A stretch of 49,483 bases of DNA. Source: Candidatus Syntropharchaeum sp. (GTDB taxonomy: Archaea > Halobacteriota > Syntropharchaeia > Syntropharchaeales > Syntropharchaeaceae). Below are positions 14,541 through 23,105 of the stretch, in pieces. The notes below the pieces were generated by a model. The model worked only from the letters and a program-made list of their open reading frames with translations, was not told where the DNA came from and made no database searches. Within the stretch, counting starts at the first letter, position 1; each line of letters opens with the position of its first letter. The stretch covers positions 1-49,483 of the forward strand of contig JAOQII010000007.1 in the NCBI GenBank assembly GCA_026134025.1, read 5' to 3'. Made by a program: the position numbers and the translations under genes.

Positions 14541-16280
14541 ATGAATCTGACTAAGATTGGTGGTTTGGCGATGGTAACTTTGATGGTGCTATCGATTCTA
14601 CTGCCATTTACAGTTATGCCCGCGTCTGCAACACTCTTCGGTGATGCGAACACTGATACAACGATCGATATGCGTGATGTGACAAAGATCGCACGGATGA
14701 TCTGCTGGCTCGATCCAGAGACAGACGCTGCAGATGCAAATAACGATGGATCTGTGAATGTGCTTGATATAATTTATACAGAGCTTATCATCCTTGAACG
14801 AGTGCCGTTTCCGGGTGGAGAACTCAGGGCAGCGATGATATTTGGGCCCAAAAGTGATTCACTCGATCCAGCTTACTCGTGGACAGGATGGTATGTGAGA
14901 AAAGCCGGGATTTACGAGACACTCTTCAGCTATGACGAGAATATGAGACTTCAAGATGAGCTTGCAACAGGTTACAGCCAGATCAGCGATACCGAGTGGA
15001 GGATATACCTGCGAGACGGTGTCAGGTTCCATGACGGCACACCACTAAACGCTGATGCCGTGATCTACTCCCTTGAGCGGGTGATGGATCCTTCAAACAG
15101 CAGGCACACACAGTACGACTTTATTGAGTCTGTATCAAAGTTTGATGAACACACGGTGACAATCATAACAAAAGAACCTTATGCCCCAACGATCGCAAGT
15201 TTGACAGATCCTGTGGTCTCAATCGTGAGTCCCGCGGCAGATGATCTCGCTCATAACCCTGTAGGTACAGGTCCGTTCAAGTTTGTCGACCATGAACAGG
15301 GTGTGAGTCTAACTGTTACAAGAAACGATGACTACTGGGGCGGGGCTGTCAAGCTCGAGGGTGCGATCTTCTACTATGTGAGCGATCCATTGACAAGGTC
15401 ACTCATGCTCGAGGGTGATGATGTCGATATCGCACGGGGTATACCACAGAGTGAGTACAATGAGATCGAGGATGATCCCGATCTCGAGGTTCTGACCAAA
15501 GAGACGCTTCGGACATACTTCATGTATGTGAATACGAGGAAAGCACCGCTTGATGATGTGAGGGTTAGACAGGCTATAAACTATTGCATCGATCGTGAAG
15601 AGATCGTTGATACAGCACTTGAAGGTGTCGGTGGCACGCCTGCAAAGAGCATCTTCCCATCGATTTTACCATGGTCTGCAAATGACGAGCTGGAGGGATA
15701 CACGTTCAATCAGGCAGAAGCACTATCGCTACTTGAAGCGGCTGGTATTACAGACACCGATGGCGATGGCTGGCTTGATTATGATGGTGAGACCTTTGAG
15801 CTTACGATAAAGACCTACACCAAGCGACCTGAGCTCCAGCCAACTGCTGAGGTGATGGTGAGCCAGCTTGAGGATATCGGGATCAAGGCAAGTGTGATTA
15901 TCCTTGAAACAGGTGCTCTGAAGGCTGATATGAATGACGGTAACTTCGATCTTGCGCTCTATGCATGGGGTACCGCCCCGACAGGAGATCCGGACTACTT
16001 CCTCTCGTACCACTTTGAGTCAACAGGAAAGTATGCGGGATGGACAGGTTATTCAAACCCTGATGTGGATAACTGGATAGAGCTTGGACGGAGAACGATG
16101 AACGAGGACGATCGATATGAGTACTATGCCAATGTACAGGAGCAGATACTCGAGGACTCGCCAGAGATCTTTGTATTCTATCAGAACGAACTTGTAGGAG
16201 AGAATACACGGGTAATCGGCTATGAGATATTCCCGAACGAGATATCTTTCCTGACAAAAGATATGTACATTGGAAAATAG
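14541..16280 (+). CDS. Dockerin-fused family 5 (nickel/oligopeptide) substrate-binding protein (A)
   Basis: A 579-residue exported protein. Residues 1-30 form the signal peptide. A dockerin (about 33-87) has loops DANTDTTIDMRD and DANNDGSVNVLD, and a family 5 solute-binding domain occupies about 93-579. Family motifs include YDENMRLQDELATGY, WRIYLRDGVRFHDGTPLNADAV and VRQAINYCIDREEIV. This family feeds NikBC/DppBC-type importers, and two such permeases follow after a methyltransferase. Its leader (AATGAGGTAAGGAGG, then TATTGAATGAATCTGA) repeats that of the preceding gene. The dockerin should let it dock onto a cohesin at the cell surface. Nickel rather than peptide is suggested only by the nearby cooC. 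Confidence 0.9.
   Translation: MNLTKIGGLAMVTLMVLSILLPFTVMPASATLFGDANTDTTIDMRDVTKIARMICWLDPETDAADANNDGSVNVLDIIYTELIILERVPFPGGELRAAMIFGPKSDSLDPAYSWTGWYVRKAGIYETLFSYDENMRLQDELATGYSQISDTEWRIYLRDGVRFHDGTPLNADAVIYSLERVMDPSNSRHTQYDFIESVSKFDEHTVTIITKEPYAPTIASLTDPVVSIVSPAADDLAHNPVGTGPFKFVDHEQGVSLTVTRNDDYWGGAVKLEGAIFYYVSDPLTRSLMLEGDDVDIARGIPQSEYNEIEDDPDLEVLTKETLRTYFMYVNTRKAPLDDVRVRQAINYCIDREEIVDTALEGVGGTPAKSIFPSILPWSANDELEGYTFNQAEALSLLEAAGITDTDGDGWLDYDGETFELTIKTYTKRPELQPTAEVMVSQLEDIGIKASVIILETGALKADMNDGNFDLALYAWGTAPTGDPDYFLSYHFESTGKYAGWTGYSNPDVDNWIELGRRTMNEDDRYEYYANVQEQILEDSPEIFVFYQNELVGENTRVIGYEIFPNEISFLTKDMYIGK
14666..14738 (+). repeat. 73-bp dockerin core repeat, copy 1
   Basis: Matches 21930-22002 with one mismatch seen by eye. 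Here it encodes the N-terminal dockerin; at the other site it encodes a C-terminal dockerin. Confidence 0.8.
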
Positions 16281-16298
16281 AAGAAATGGTTTGATCAG

Positions 16299-16338
16299 AG
16301 CAAAATGGCTTTATGCAGAGCTGTTTTGCTTTACCATT
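16299..16338 (+). terminator. Possible hairpin terminator after the binding-protein gene
   Basis: AGCAAAA (16299-16305) pairs with TTTTGCT (16324-16330) and is followed by a T-rich stretch. It would favour excess binding protein over the downstream permeases. Confidence 0.4.
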
Positions 16339-16366
16339 TTTATTTAATCTTCAATCTGGTGTTCTT

Positions 16367-17122
16367 ATGGATGTAAAAGGCGTTATTGCAGACTACTGGG
16401 ATAAAAGAAGCCATACATACCACAACGGTTTAAATAAGCTTCGGGCAGATGAGCATTCGATCTGGGTGGGTGCACTTAAAGATGTCTTGAATGGTGGTGA
16501 GCATCTGAAGATCCTCGATCTCGGAACAGGTCCTGGTTTTCTGGCACTGATCCTCGCAGAGTTAGGGCATGAGGTGACAGGTCTTGATATCTCGGAAGGC
16601 ATGCTTGAGAAAGCGAGATACAATGCCAGAACAAGAAATTTAATGATAGATTTCTGCCTGGCTGATGCAGAGAACCTTCCGTTTCAGGATGAAGACTTTG
16701 ACCTTGTTGTGAGTAAATACCTCCTCTGGACGTTACCGCATCCGGAAAGAGCGGTGGACGAATGGAACCGTGTATTAAAGCCAGGTGGTAAGGTTGTTTT
16801 AATCGATGGGGTCTGGTTTGATCCCGCCATAAATAGGTGGCTTCGCCGCAACCTCTCAACCCTTCTCGCAATCGTTACTGAACGGAGAAATCCATGGAGA
16901 TTTAAACGGTACTATAACCCGATAAAAGATAGACTGCCGTTTTACAGCGGTGTGAAGCCTCACGAACTTTACACCCTCTTCAATGAGGCTGGACTTACAA
17001 ATGTATCACTCAAACCCCTGAGCGAGGTGCAGGAATTTTATATGAACTGTGGATCGCTGTCTCGAAAGATAATACATAAAGAACCAAATTTTATTTTAAC
17101 AGGTGAAAAAATAAGGTGTTAG
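16367..17122 (+). CDS. Class I SAM-dependent methyltransferase in the first transporter operon
   Basis: 251 residues from the ATG at 16367; an in-frame ATG at 16313 lies inside the hairpin region. Motif I is ILDLGTGPGFLALILAELG, followed by VTGLDISEGMLEKARYNA, the acidic LADAENLPF and the post-motif RVLKPGGKVVLIDG, a typical UbiE/Methyltransf_11 pattern. The gene abuts nikB with no gap. A second methyltransferase closes the other importer operon at 25636, so the pairing with these transporters is probably functional. One possibility is modification of a small metal-binding ligand or of a cofactor that is imported or exported. The substrate is unknown. Confidence 0.85.
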   Translation: MDVKGVIADYWDKRSHTYHNGLNKLRADEHSIWVGALKDVLNGGEHLKILDLGTGPGFLALILAELGHEVTGLDISEGMLEKARYNARTRNLMIDFCLADAENLPFQDEDFDLVVSKYLLWTLPHPERAVDEWNRVLKPGGKVVLIDGVWFDPAINRWLRRNLSTLLAIVTERRNPWRFKRYYNPIKDRLPFYSGVKPHELYTLFNEAGLTNVSLKPLSEVQEFYMNCGSLSRKIIHKEPNFILTGEKIRC

Positions 17123-18070
17123 ATGCTGTGGTATATACTTAGAAGAGTCCTGCTCCTTCTTCCTACCCTGTTTTTAGTATCTATCATCAGCTTCTCCCTG
17201 ATATACATAACTCCTGGGGATCCTGCAGAGATACTTCTAACAGGTCCGGGAGGGGGAGCAGATCCGAAAGCTGTCGAGGAGTTCAGGGTCAGGATGGGGC
17301 TTGATCAACCTTTCTATATCCAATACCTGAGATGGCTAAATGATGTTCTGCATGGAGACCTTGGATATTCCTATATGACAGATCAACCTGTAGCCGATAC
17401 GGTTTTTGGTAGTTTTCTCTCCACCCTGAAGCTTGCAGCGGTGAGTATGGTGATAGCACTTCTTATCGCAATTCCATTCGGTATCCTCGCCGCGATGAAG
17501 CATAACACGATAATAGACGATCTTAGCAGGTTGACAGCACTTATTGGTGTCTCTATCCCGAATTTCTGGCAGGGCTTTCTCCTTATTCTGATATTCTCCA
17601 TATATCTTGGCTGGTTTCCGGTTGCAGGATATGGCGATGGAGGAGATCTTAAACATATAATCCTGCCTGCAGTTACACTTGGAACAAGCTCTGCCGCGGT
17701 TACGATGAGATTGATGCGATCAAGCATGTTTGAGGCACTGGAACAGGATTACATAATAACTGCCAGGGCAAAAGGGTTGCACGAGAGGGTTGTTATTGGA
17801 AAACATGCGTTAAAAAATGCGTTAATTCCGGTTGTAACCATGATAGGTTTGAACGCTGGATTTCTCCTGAATGGATCTCCGATCATTGAGGTGATATTCG
17901 CCTGGCCTGGAATCGGAAGACTTGTTGTATCCTCAATATACCAGCGAGATTATCCGATGATACAGGGCTCGATTCTCTTTGTTGCGATCATATTTCTTAC
18001 TGTAAATTTTATTGTCGATATATTATACACATACATAAATCCGAGGATAAGATATGAGGCAGGTGATTAG
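17123..18070 (+). CDS. NikB/DppB-type ABC permease (A)
   Basis: Inner-membrane permease for nickel or peptides. The N-terminal YILRRVLLLLPTLFLVSIISFSLIYITPGDPAE is the hallmark start of the DppB/NikB family. About six membrane helices are visible. The cytoplasmic EAA loop that contacts the ATPases is EALEQDYIITARAKGLHERVVIGKHALKNALIP. At 315 residues it has normal length. It overlaps the following permease gene by 17 bases. No ATPase genes follow in this operon, so the ATPases encoded at 23950-25639 may be shared. Confidence 0.92.
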   Translation: MLWYILRRVLLLLPTLFLVSIISFSLIYITPGDPAEILLTGPGGGADPKAVEEFRVRMGLDQPFYIQYLRWLNDVLHGDLGYSYMTDQPVADTVFGSFLSTLKLAAVSMVIALLIAIPFGILAAMKHNTIIDDLSRLTALIGVSIPNFWQGFLLILIFSIYLGWFPVAGYGDGGDLKHIILPAVTLGTSSAAVTMRLMRSSMFEALEQDYIITARAKGLHERVVIGKHALKNALIPVVTMIGLNAGFLLNGSPIIEVIFAWPGIGRLVVSSIYQRDYPMIQGSILFVAIIFLTVNFIVDILYTYINPRIRYEAGD

Positions 18071-18884
18071 GAATCCAGGCATCCTCTTTGGAACTGCTGT
18101 AATCGTCTTTCTAATCTTTGTAGCCGTATTTGCAGGTTTTATCGCACCCCACGATCCAACAGAGACACATCTGAAAGATAGGTTGAGTTCACCATCATCA
18201 GAGTATCCGCTTGGAACCGATCATCTTGGCAGGTGTATCTTAAGCAGAATCATCTATGGTACAAGGATCTCGCTTTCTGTTGGTGTTCTTGTGATAGGTG
18301 CATCGCTTCTTCTCGGGCTTCTTCTTGGTACGATTGCAGGCTACTATGGTGGGATAATCGATGATCTGATCATGCGCATCGTCGATGGATTTCTGGCGTT
18401 TCCGAGTATGTTTCTTGCACTGGCTATAGCCGGCGCTCTTGGCCCCAGTCTGACCAATTTAATGATCGCACTCATCGTTGTGGAGTGGACAAGCTATGCG
18501 AGGGTTGTGAGGGGTTCTATACTTTCTATAAAAGATCAGATGTTTGTAGAGGCTGCAAGAGGACTTGGTGCAGGGGATATTTATCTTCTTACCCGTCACG
18601 TCCTTCCAAACACCCTCTCACCGCTTATCGTGATGGCAACGCTCGGGGTTGGCTACATCATACTCACAGCAGCGGGCTTGAGCTTCTTAGGATTGGGTGT
18701 ACAGCCACCAACGCCAGAATGGGGGGCGATGTTAAATGACGGGCGCCTCTTCATGCGAAGTGCACCGCATATCATGATCTTCCCAGGGCTTGCAATAATG
18801 ATAACGGTTCTTGCTTTCAACTTCCTTGGAGACGGGCTGAGGGATGTGATGGATCCAAGGTTGAAGCAGGAAGTGATAGAATAG
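18054..18884 (+). CDS. NikC/DppC-type ABC permease (A)
   Basis: Second permease subunit of the first importer, 276 residues. Family features are FIAPHDPTETHLKDRLSSPS near the N-terminus, YPLGTDHLGRCILSRIIYGTRISL, the EAA loop FVEAARGLGAGDIYLLTRHVLPNTLSPLIV, and the C-terminal GLSFLGLGVQPPTPEWGAMLNDG. The operon ends here, before a separate promoter for cooC. Partner ATPases are missing next to it. Confidence 0.92.
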   Translation: MRQVIRNPGILFGTAVIVFLIFVAVFAGFIAPHDPTETHLKDRLSSPSSEYPLGTDHLGRCILSRIIYGTRISLSVGVLVIGASLLLGLLLGTIAGYYGGIIDDLIMRIVDGFLAFPSMFLALAIAGALGPSLTNLMIALIVVEWTSYARVVRGSILSIKDQMFVEAARGLGAGDIYLLTRHVLPNTLSPLIVMATLGVGYIILTAAGLSFLGLGVQPPTPEWGAMLNDGRLFMRSAPHIMIFPGLAIMITVLAFNFLGDGLRDVMDPRLKQEVIE

Positions 18885-18900
18885 ATTGAATAGTAGCATT

Positions 18901-18934
18901 TGGTAATACTAAAACAAAAAGTTTATTAATTAAG
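18901..18934 (+). promoter_or_regulatory. Shared promoter element, copy for the cooC/importer operon
   Basis: TAATACTAAAACAAAAAG then TTTATTAATTAAG, in the same order and spacing as the copies at 10435 and 26510. The cooC ATG lies 44 bases downstream. Confidence 0.72.
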
Positions 18935-18977
18935 AATCCAATTCAATCACAATCTTAAGAGGAACAGAGGTATAATC

Positions 18978-19751
18978 ATGAAGATCCTGATATGCGGTAA
19001 GGGCGGCAGTGGAAAGAGCACCGTATCAGCGCTTCTTGCAAGATCGATGGCAAAAAGGGGGAGAAAGGTTCTTGTGATCGATACGGATGAGTCAAACTTC
19101 GGACTGCATAGACAGCTTGGGATGGAACTCCCCCCTGACTTCATGAACCGCTTTGGTGGAAAGCAGGCGATGACCGAGAGGCTGATGGAAGCGTTCCGTA
19201 GGGGTGAAGCGGTCAACGTCTTTGATCAGAAGTGGGAAGTTGATTCCATACCTGATGATTACATCCATACAAAGGACGGGGTAAAGTTGCTGGCGATCGG
19301 TAAGATCCATGACTTTGGTGAGGGATGTGCCTGCCCGATGGGTGCACTCTCGCGTGAGTTTCTCAAAAATCTTGAGCTTAAAGACGATGAGGTTGTGATC
19401 GTTGACACCGATGCCGGGATCGAGCATTTTGGGAGGGGTGTGGAGGATGGGTGTGACCTGATCATCGTTGTTGTGGATCCATCCTATGAATCGCTCAGGC
19501 TCTCTCTAAAGATAGAGGAGTTAGCGGTCAGTATCAAAAGACCTGTCTATTTCATTCTCAACAAAATTGACGATGAGAGCAGGAGCATAATGCTCGAATC
19601 ATTGAATCAAGAGAGAGTTGCAGGAGAGATTCCATCAAACCGCGAGATCTTCAAAGCCTCCCTTGAGGGAAGAGAGCTTGATATGCGACTGGATGAGATT
19701 GAATCGCTCGTGGATAAGCTAAGTATGGAAACACGCGGTGATAATGTATGA
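18978..19751 (+). CDS. cooC: CooC-like nickel-insertion ATPase for CO dehydrogenase
   Basis: MinD/NifH-type ATPase thought to deliver nickel to carbon monoxide dehydrogenase. The deviant Walker A is CGKGGSGKSTVSALLA (signature Lys 8, catalytic Lys 13). The nickel-binding CxC motif is present as GEGCACPMG (Cys 117 and 119). The switch region is VVIVDTDAGIEHFGRGVEDG, as in CooC. Its 257-residue length is normal. It is the first gene of the second importer operon and overlaps the next gene by four bases, which is the best internal hint that the adjacent ABC systems handle nickel. No CODH genes are in the window. Confidence 0.9.
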   Translation: MKILICGKGGSGKSTVSALLARSMAKRGRKVLVIDTDESNFGLHRQLGMELPPDFMNRFGGKQAMTERLMEAFRRGEAVNVFDQKWEVDSIPDDYIHTKDGVKLLAIGKIHDFGEGCACPMGALSREFLKNLELKDDEVVIVDTDAGIEHFGRGVEDGCDLIIVVVDPSYESLRLSLKIEELAVSIKRPVYFILNKIDDESRSIMLESLNQERVAGEIPSNREIFKASLEGRELDMRLDEIESLVDKLSMETRGDNV

Positions 19752-20326
19752 TCCTGGATCCTTCCCAGCGAGGAAGACTGCTTCCCTTACCGGTGGTTCT
19801 GATCTCGACCGTTGATAGATCGGGCGTTCGAAACATCGCACCTTACGGGAATGTGATGCCGATCTTAAGACCCCTGGATCTTATCGCTTTTGCATCGTGG
19901 TTCAGGCGAGACACGCTTGAGAATATCCGTGCGACAGAGGAGTTTGTGATCAATATCCCATCTATCGATCTTGTGGATGCGGTTATGATCTGCTCAAAGA
20001 ATTATCCAAAAGATGTGGATGAGTTTGAGGAGGCTAAACTTACGGTCAGAGAATCAGAGAAGGTTAAAGCCCCATCTATCGCAGAATGCATCGGATGGAT
20101 GGAGTGTGTTCTGGAAAAGGAAGTGGTTGAAGAGGGAAAGTATGCGATCATCATCGGAAAGGTGGTGTATCTCGAGGTGGATGATCAGTACCTCACAGCA
20201 GATGGTGCTATCGACCTTGAGAAGGCGAGACCGCTCTCAATGATGCTTGGAAAGGATGGAATGCAGTACACATATCCCAGGCAAATCGGAGAGGAGCGGC
20301 GTTATGCCGAGATGTCTATAAGATAA
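19748..20326 (+). CDS. Flavin reductase-like (FMN-binding split barrel) protein
   Basis: A 192-residue cytoplasmic protein of the flavoredoxin/DIM6-NTAB type. Typical features are the N-terminal PLPVVLISTVDRSGVRNIAPYGNV, the FMN-loop region FASWFRRDTLENIRATEEFVINIP, and the C-terminal barrel strand AIIIGKVVYLEVDDQYL. It starts at an ATGA overlap with cooC, so the two are translationally coupled. A possible role is electron supply for metal or cofactor reduction (cobalt or corrinoid reduction would fit the downstream CobN), but the sequence does not identify the electron partner. Confidence 0.85.
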   Translation: MILDPSQRGRLLPLPVVLISTVDRSGVRNIAPYGNVMPILRPLDLIAFASWFRRDTLENIRATEEFVINIPSIDLVDAVMICSKNYPKDVDEFEEAKLTVRESEKVKAPSIAECIGWMECVLEKEVVEEGKYAIIIGKVVYLEVDDQYLTADGAIDLEKARPLSMMLGKDGMQYTYPRQIGEERRYAEMSIR

Positions 20327-20340
20327 GGAGGCTGTAAAGA

Positions 20341-22071
20341 ATGAGAAAATTGCTGGTCTTTCTGATGCTGGCAGCACTTCTTGCAAGTGGGTTTGCAGGG
20401 ATGCCGGCAGCAGCAGAAGATAAGAAGGTCTTGAAGATCGAAGGAGGAGATTACGGTTACCCATCCCCCTTCACATTCTATTCAAGAGGTCCGGGGTACA
20501 TCAGGATGAGCCTCATCTTCGATACCTTGACATGGAAGGATGATGAGGAGATAATACCGTGGCTTGCAAAGAGCTGGAAGTCTGAGAATGGCGGTACAAA
20601 ATGGACGCTGTATCTCGAGGATGATGTGAGGTGGCATGATGGCGAGCCGCTAACGGCAGATGATGTGAAGTTCACATACGAGTATATCAAGGATCATAGT
20701 GGAAGCCCTCTCTTCAAATGGTTCAGCGTCCTGAACTATATGGATCATGTGGAGGCTCCCAATGATCGAACGGTTGTTGTAACCTTAACAGATCCGTTGC
20801 CATCCTTCTTGACCGACTTTGCTGGCTGCATCCCGATAATTCCGGAGCACATCTGGAAGGATGTTTCAGATCCAACCAGATTCACAGATCCGGAAGCGGT
20901 TATCGGAAGTGGACCTTTCAAGCTTGCTGAGTACAACAAGGCTGAAGGTTACTATCTCTATGAGGCAAATGAGGACTACTTCAAGGGAGTGCCCCTCGTT
21001 GATGAGCTGATTCTCCTTGAGGTGGGTGATCCCGCACTTGCACTAAGCGCCGGGGAGATCGATGAGGCGAGCTTCTGGGGTAGTGAGATCGATGCGGTTG
21101 AGACGTTTGAAGCCGATCCAAACTTTGAGGTGATATCTGGTCCAAGCTTCTGGGTGCTGAAGACGATCTTCAACTGCGAGAAGTACCCGACAAATATACC
21201 GGATTTCAGAAGAGCAATTGCATACGGGATAGACAGGGGTGAAATCATCGATCAGGTTGTGCACGGTGGCGCGATAGTTGCAAACACAGGTATACTTCAT
21301 CCGGACTCAAGCTGGTATATGCCAGGCCTTCCGGATTATGCGAAGAATGATGCAGTGGCAAATCAACTCCTCGATGATCTTGGGTTCATAGATACAGATG
21401 GTGATGGTATAAGGGAGTATCCATCTGGTGAAGATCTTGAGTTTGAGCTTTTGACAGGAGACAGGTTCGCACGTGAGGCAGAACTTATACAGGAGCAGCT
21501 TGAAGCGATCGGGATAAAGACGACCGTCAAGGCGATGAGTACAAAGACGCTTGATGCAATCCTCAAGGAGGGTAACTTCTACATTGCGGTATCAGGACAT
21601 GGAGGGATCGCAAATCCAAACCTGCTGGAGACACCAAACTGGCCGGGGGATACGTATCATAACGACACTTACGATTCGATCTTTCTGGAGCAGGAGACTG
21701 AGATGAACCATGCAAAGCGAAAGGATCTTGTGAATCAACTGCAGAAAACGATCGCAAATGATTTACCTGTCTACACGCTCTACCATCCGTTGATATGGTC
21801 TGTTTACAATCCGGATAAGCTTGACAGGTGGTTCTATACACTGAATGGCGTCGCAACAGGCATACCGATTGAGATGAACAAGCTCATATTCTTTGCAAGG
21901 TTCGGCGATGCAAACGAGGACGGTGATATCGATATGCGGGATGTGACAAAGATCGCACGGATGATCTGCTGGCTCGATCCAGAGACAGACGCTGCAGATG
22001 CGAACCGTGATGATAAGCTTAATGTGCTCGATATAATCTATACAGAGCTTATCATACTTGGAAGGGTATAG
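20341..22071 (+). CDS. Family 5 (nickel/oligopeptide) substrate-binding protein with C-terminal dockerin (B)
   Basis: A 576-residue exported protein. The signal peptide is residues 1-24 (ending PAAAED) and the family 5 binding domain covers about 28-510 (KTLDAILKEGNFYIAV, VRWHDGEPLTADDVKFTYEY, FRRAIAYGIDRGEII). The dockerin occupies about 521-576, with loops DANEDGDIDMRD and DANRDDKLNVLD. Here the dockerin is C-terminal, whereas in the other three binding proteins it follows the signal peptide. Its DNA is nearly identical over 73 bases to the N-terminal dockerin of the 14541 gene. A strong AAGGAGG precedes the start. The matching permeases and ATPases follow in the same operon. Confidence 0.9.
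   Translation: MRKLLVFLMLAALLASGFAGMPAAAEDKKVLKIEGGDYGYPSPFTFYSRGPGYIRMSLIFDTLTWKDDEEIIPWLAKSWKSENGGTKWTLYLEDDVRWHDGEPLTADDVKFTYEYIKDHSGSPLFKWFSVLNYMDHVEAPNDRTVVVTLTDPLPSFLTDFAGCIPIIPEHIWKDVSDPTRFTDPEAVIGSGPFKLAEYNKAEGYYLYEANEDYFKGVPLVDELILLEVGDPALALSAGEIDEASFWGSEIDAVETFEADPNFEVISGPSFWVLKTIFNCEKYPTNIPDFRRAIAYGIDRGEIIDQVVHGGAIVANTGILHPDSSWYMPGLPDYAKNDAVANQLLDDLGFIDTDGDGIREYPSGEDLEFELLTGDRFAREAELIQEQLEAIGIKTTVKAMSTKTLDAILKEGNFYIAVSGHGGIANPNLLETPNWPGDTYHNDTYDSIFLEQETEMNHAKRKDLVNQLQKTIANDLPVYTLYHPLIWSVYNPDKLDRWFYTLNGVATGIPIEMNKLIFFARFGDANEDGDIDMRDVTKIARMICWLDPETDAADANRDDKLNVLDIIYTELIILGRV
21930..22002 (+). repeat. 73-bp dockerin core repeat, copy 2
   Basis: Matches 14666-14738 with one mismatch seen by eye. 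The dockerin has changed ends of the protein while its DNA stayed nearly identical. Confidence 0.8.
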
Positions 22072-22082
22072 CTTCAGGAGAG

Positions 22083-22114
22083 GGTAAATAAAACCCTTTT
22101 CTTCATTTTTTCAG
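22083..22114 (+). terminator. Intra-operon hairpin with T-rich tail
   Basis: AGGGT (22083-22087) and ACCCT (22095-22099) enclose a seven-base loop and are followed by TTTTCTTCATTTTTT. It separates the binding-protein gene from its permeases and probably acts as an attenuator. Confidence 0.5.
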
Positions 22115-22124
22115 GATAATAACG

Positions 22125-23105
22125 ATGCACCACCTGACAAAGATCACCGCGTATATTCTTATCATCTTTGTAGCCATCTCAATCAATTTTGCGCTTCCAA
22201 GGATGATGCCGGGCGATCCGATAACCTCCCTGACAGATGATCCAACGACAGGGATGCCGGTGATCATGGATGAGGATATAAAAGAAGAGATTCGCTCATA
22301 CTACGGGCTTGACAAACCCATATCTGAACAATATACAGACTACCTGAAGGATATTCTGAAATGCGATCTCGGGTGGTCGATATACTACAACGCCCCGGTT
22401 GCTGAGGTGATCTTTGAGCGATTGAAGTGGACTTTGCTTCTTGTTGGAACGTCCACACTGATCTATATGATTCTGGGAATCTTTCTCGGAGCGGTATCGG
22501 CATGGAAGAGGGGTGAGAGAGGCGATCTTGGCCTTCTTGTATCGGTCTTATCTATCGGTTCATTTCCCTCATTCTTCCTCGCGATGCTCTTTATCATTCT
22601 GTTCGGGGTAAAGCTTGACATCTTTCCAATATTTGGTGCAACCACACCGTTTATGGAGTATTCAAGCACTTTTGATGCGTTCAAGGATGTTCTGTATCAC
22701 CTGATTCTCCCGGCATCAACCCTTGTTTTAACCTCGATCGATGGACCCTATCTCCTGATGCGAAACTCGATGCTTGGTGTACTTGGAGAAGACTATATCG
22801 TGACCGCAAGGGCGAAAGGACTCACAGAGTGGGCAATACTCAAGGATCATGCGATAAAGAATGCTCTGCTTCCAATCACCACGGTCATCGCTATTCGGAT
22901 GGGTTTTATGATATCCGGGGCGATATTTGTTGAGACCGTCTTTGCGTATCCTGGTATTGGGAAGTTACTCTATGATGCGGTCTCTTTCTCTGACTATCCG
23001 CTCCTGCAGGGTGCATTCCTGATCATAACTCTGATAATAATTGCTGCAAATTTTATTGCGGATATGACCTATTTATATCTGGATCCAAGGGTGAAACATG
23101 GATGA
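22125..23105 (+). CDS. NikB/DppB-type ABC permease (B)
   Basis: 326-residue permease of the second importer. It begins ITAYILIIFVAISINFALPRMMPGDPIT, followed by the conserved YYGLDKPISEQYTDYLKDILKCDLGWSI. The EAA loop is DYIVTARAKGLTEWAILKDHAIKNALLP and the end is TYLYLDPRVKHG. It overlaps the next permease gene by four bases. The family match is clear, but it is well diverged from the permease at 17123, so this is a second transporter and not a recent duplication. Confidence 0.92.
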   Translation: MHHLTKITAYILIIFVAISINFALPRMMPGDPITSLTDDPTTGMPVIMDEDIKEEIRSYYGLDKPISEQYTDYLKDILKCDLGWSIYYNAPVAEVIFERLKWTLLLVGTSTLIYMILGIFLGAVSAWKRGERGDLGLLVSVLSIGSFPSFFLAMLFIILFGVKLDIFPIFGATTPFMEYSSTFDAFKDVLYHLILPASTLVLTSIDGPYLLMRNSMLGVLGEDYIVTARAKGLTEWAILKDHAIKNALLPITTVIAIRMGFMISGAIFVETVFAYPGIGKLLYDAVSFSDYPLLQGAFLIITLIIIAANFIADMTYLYLDPRVKHG

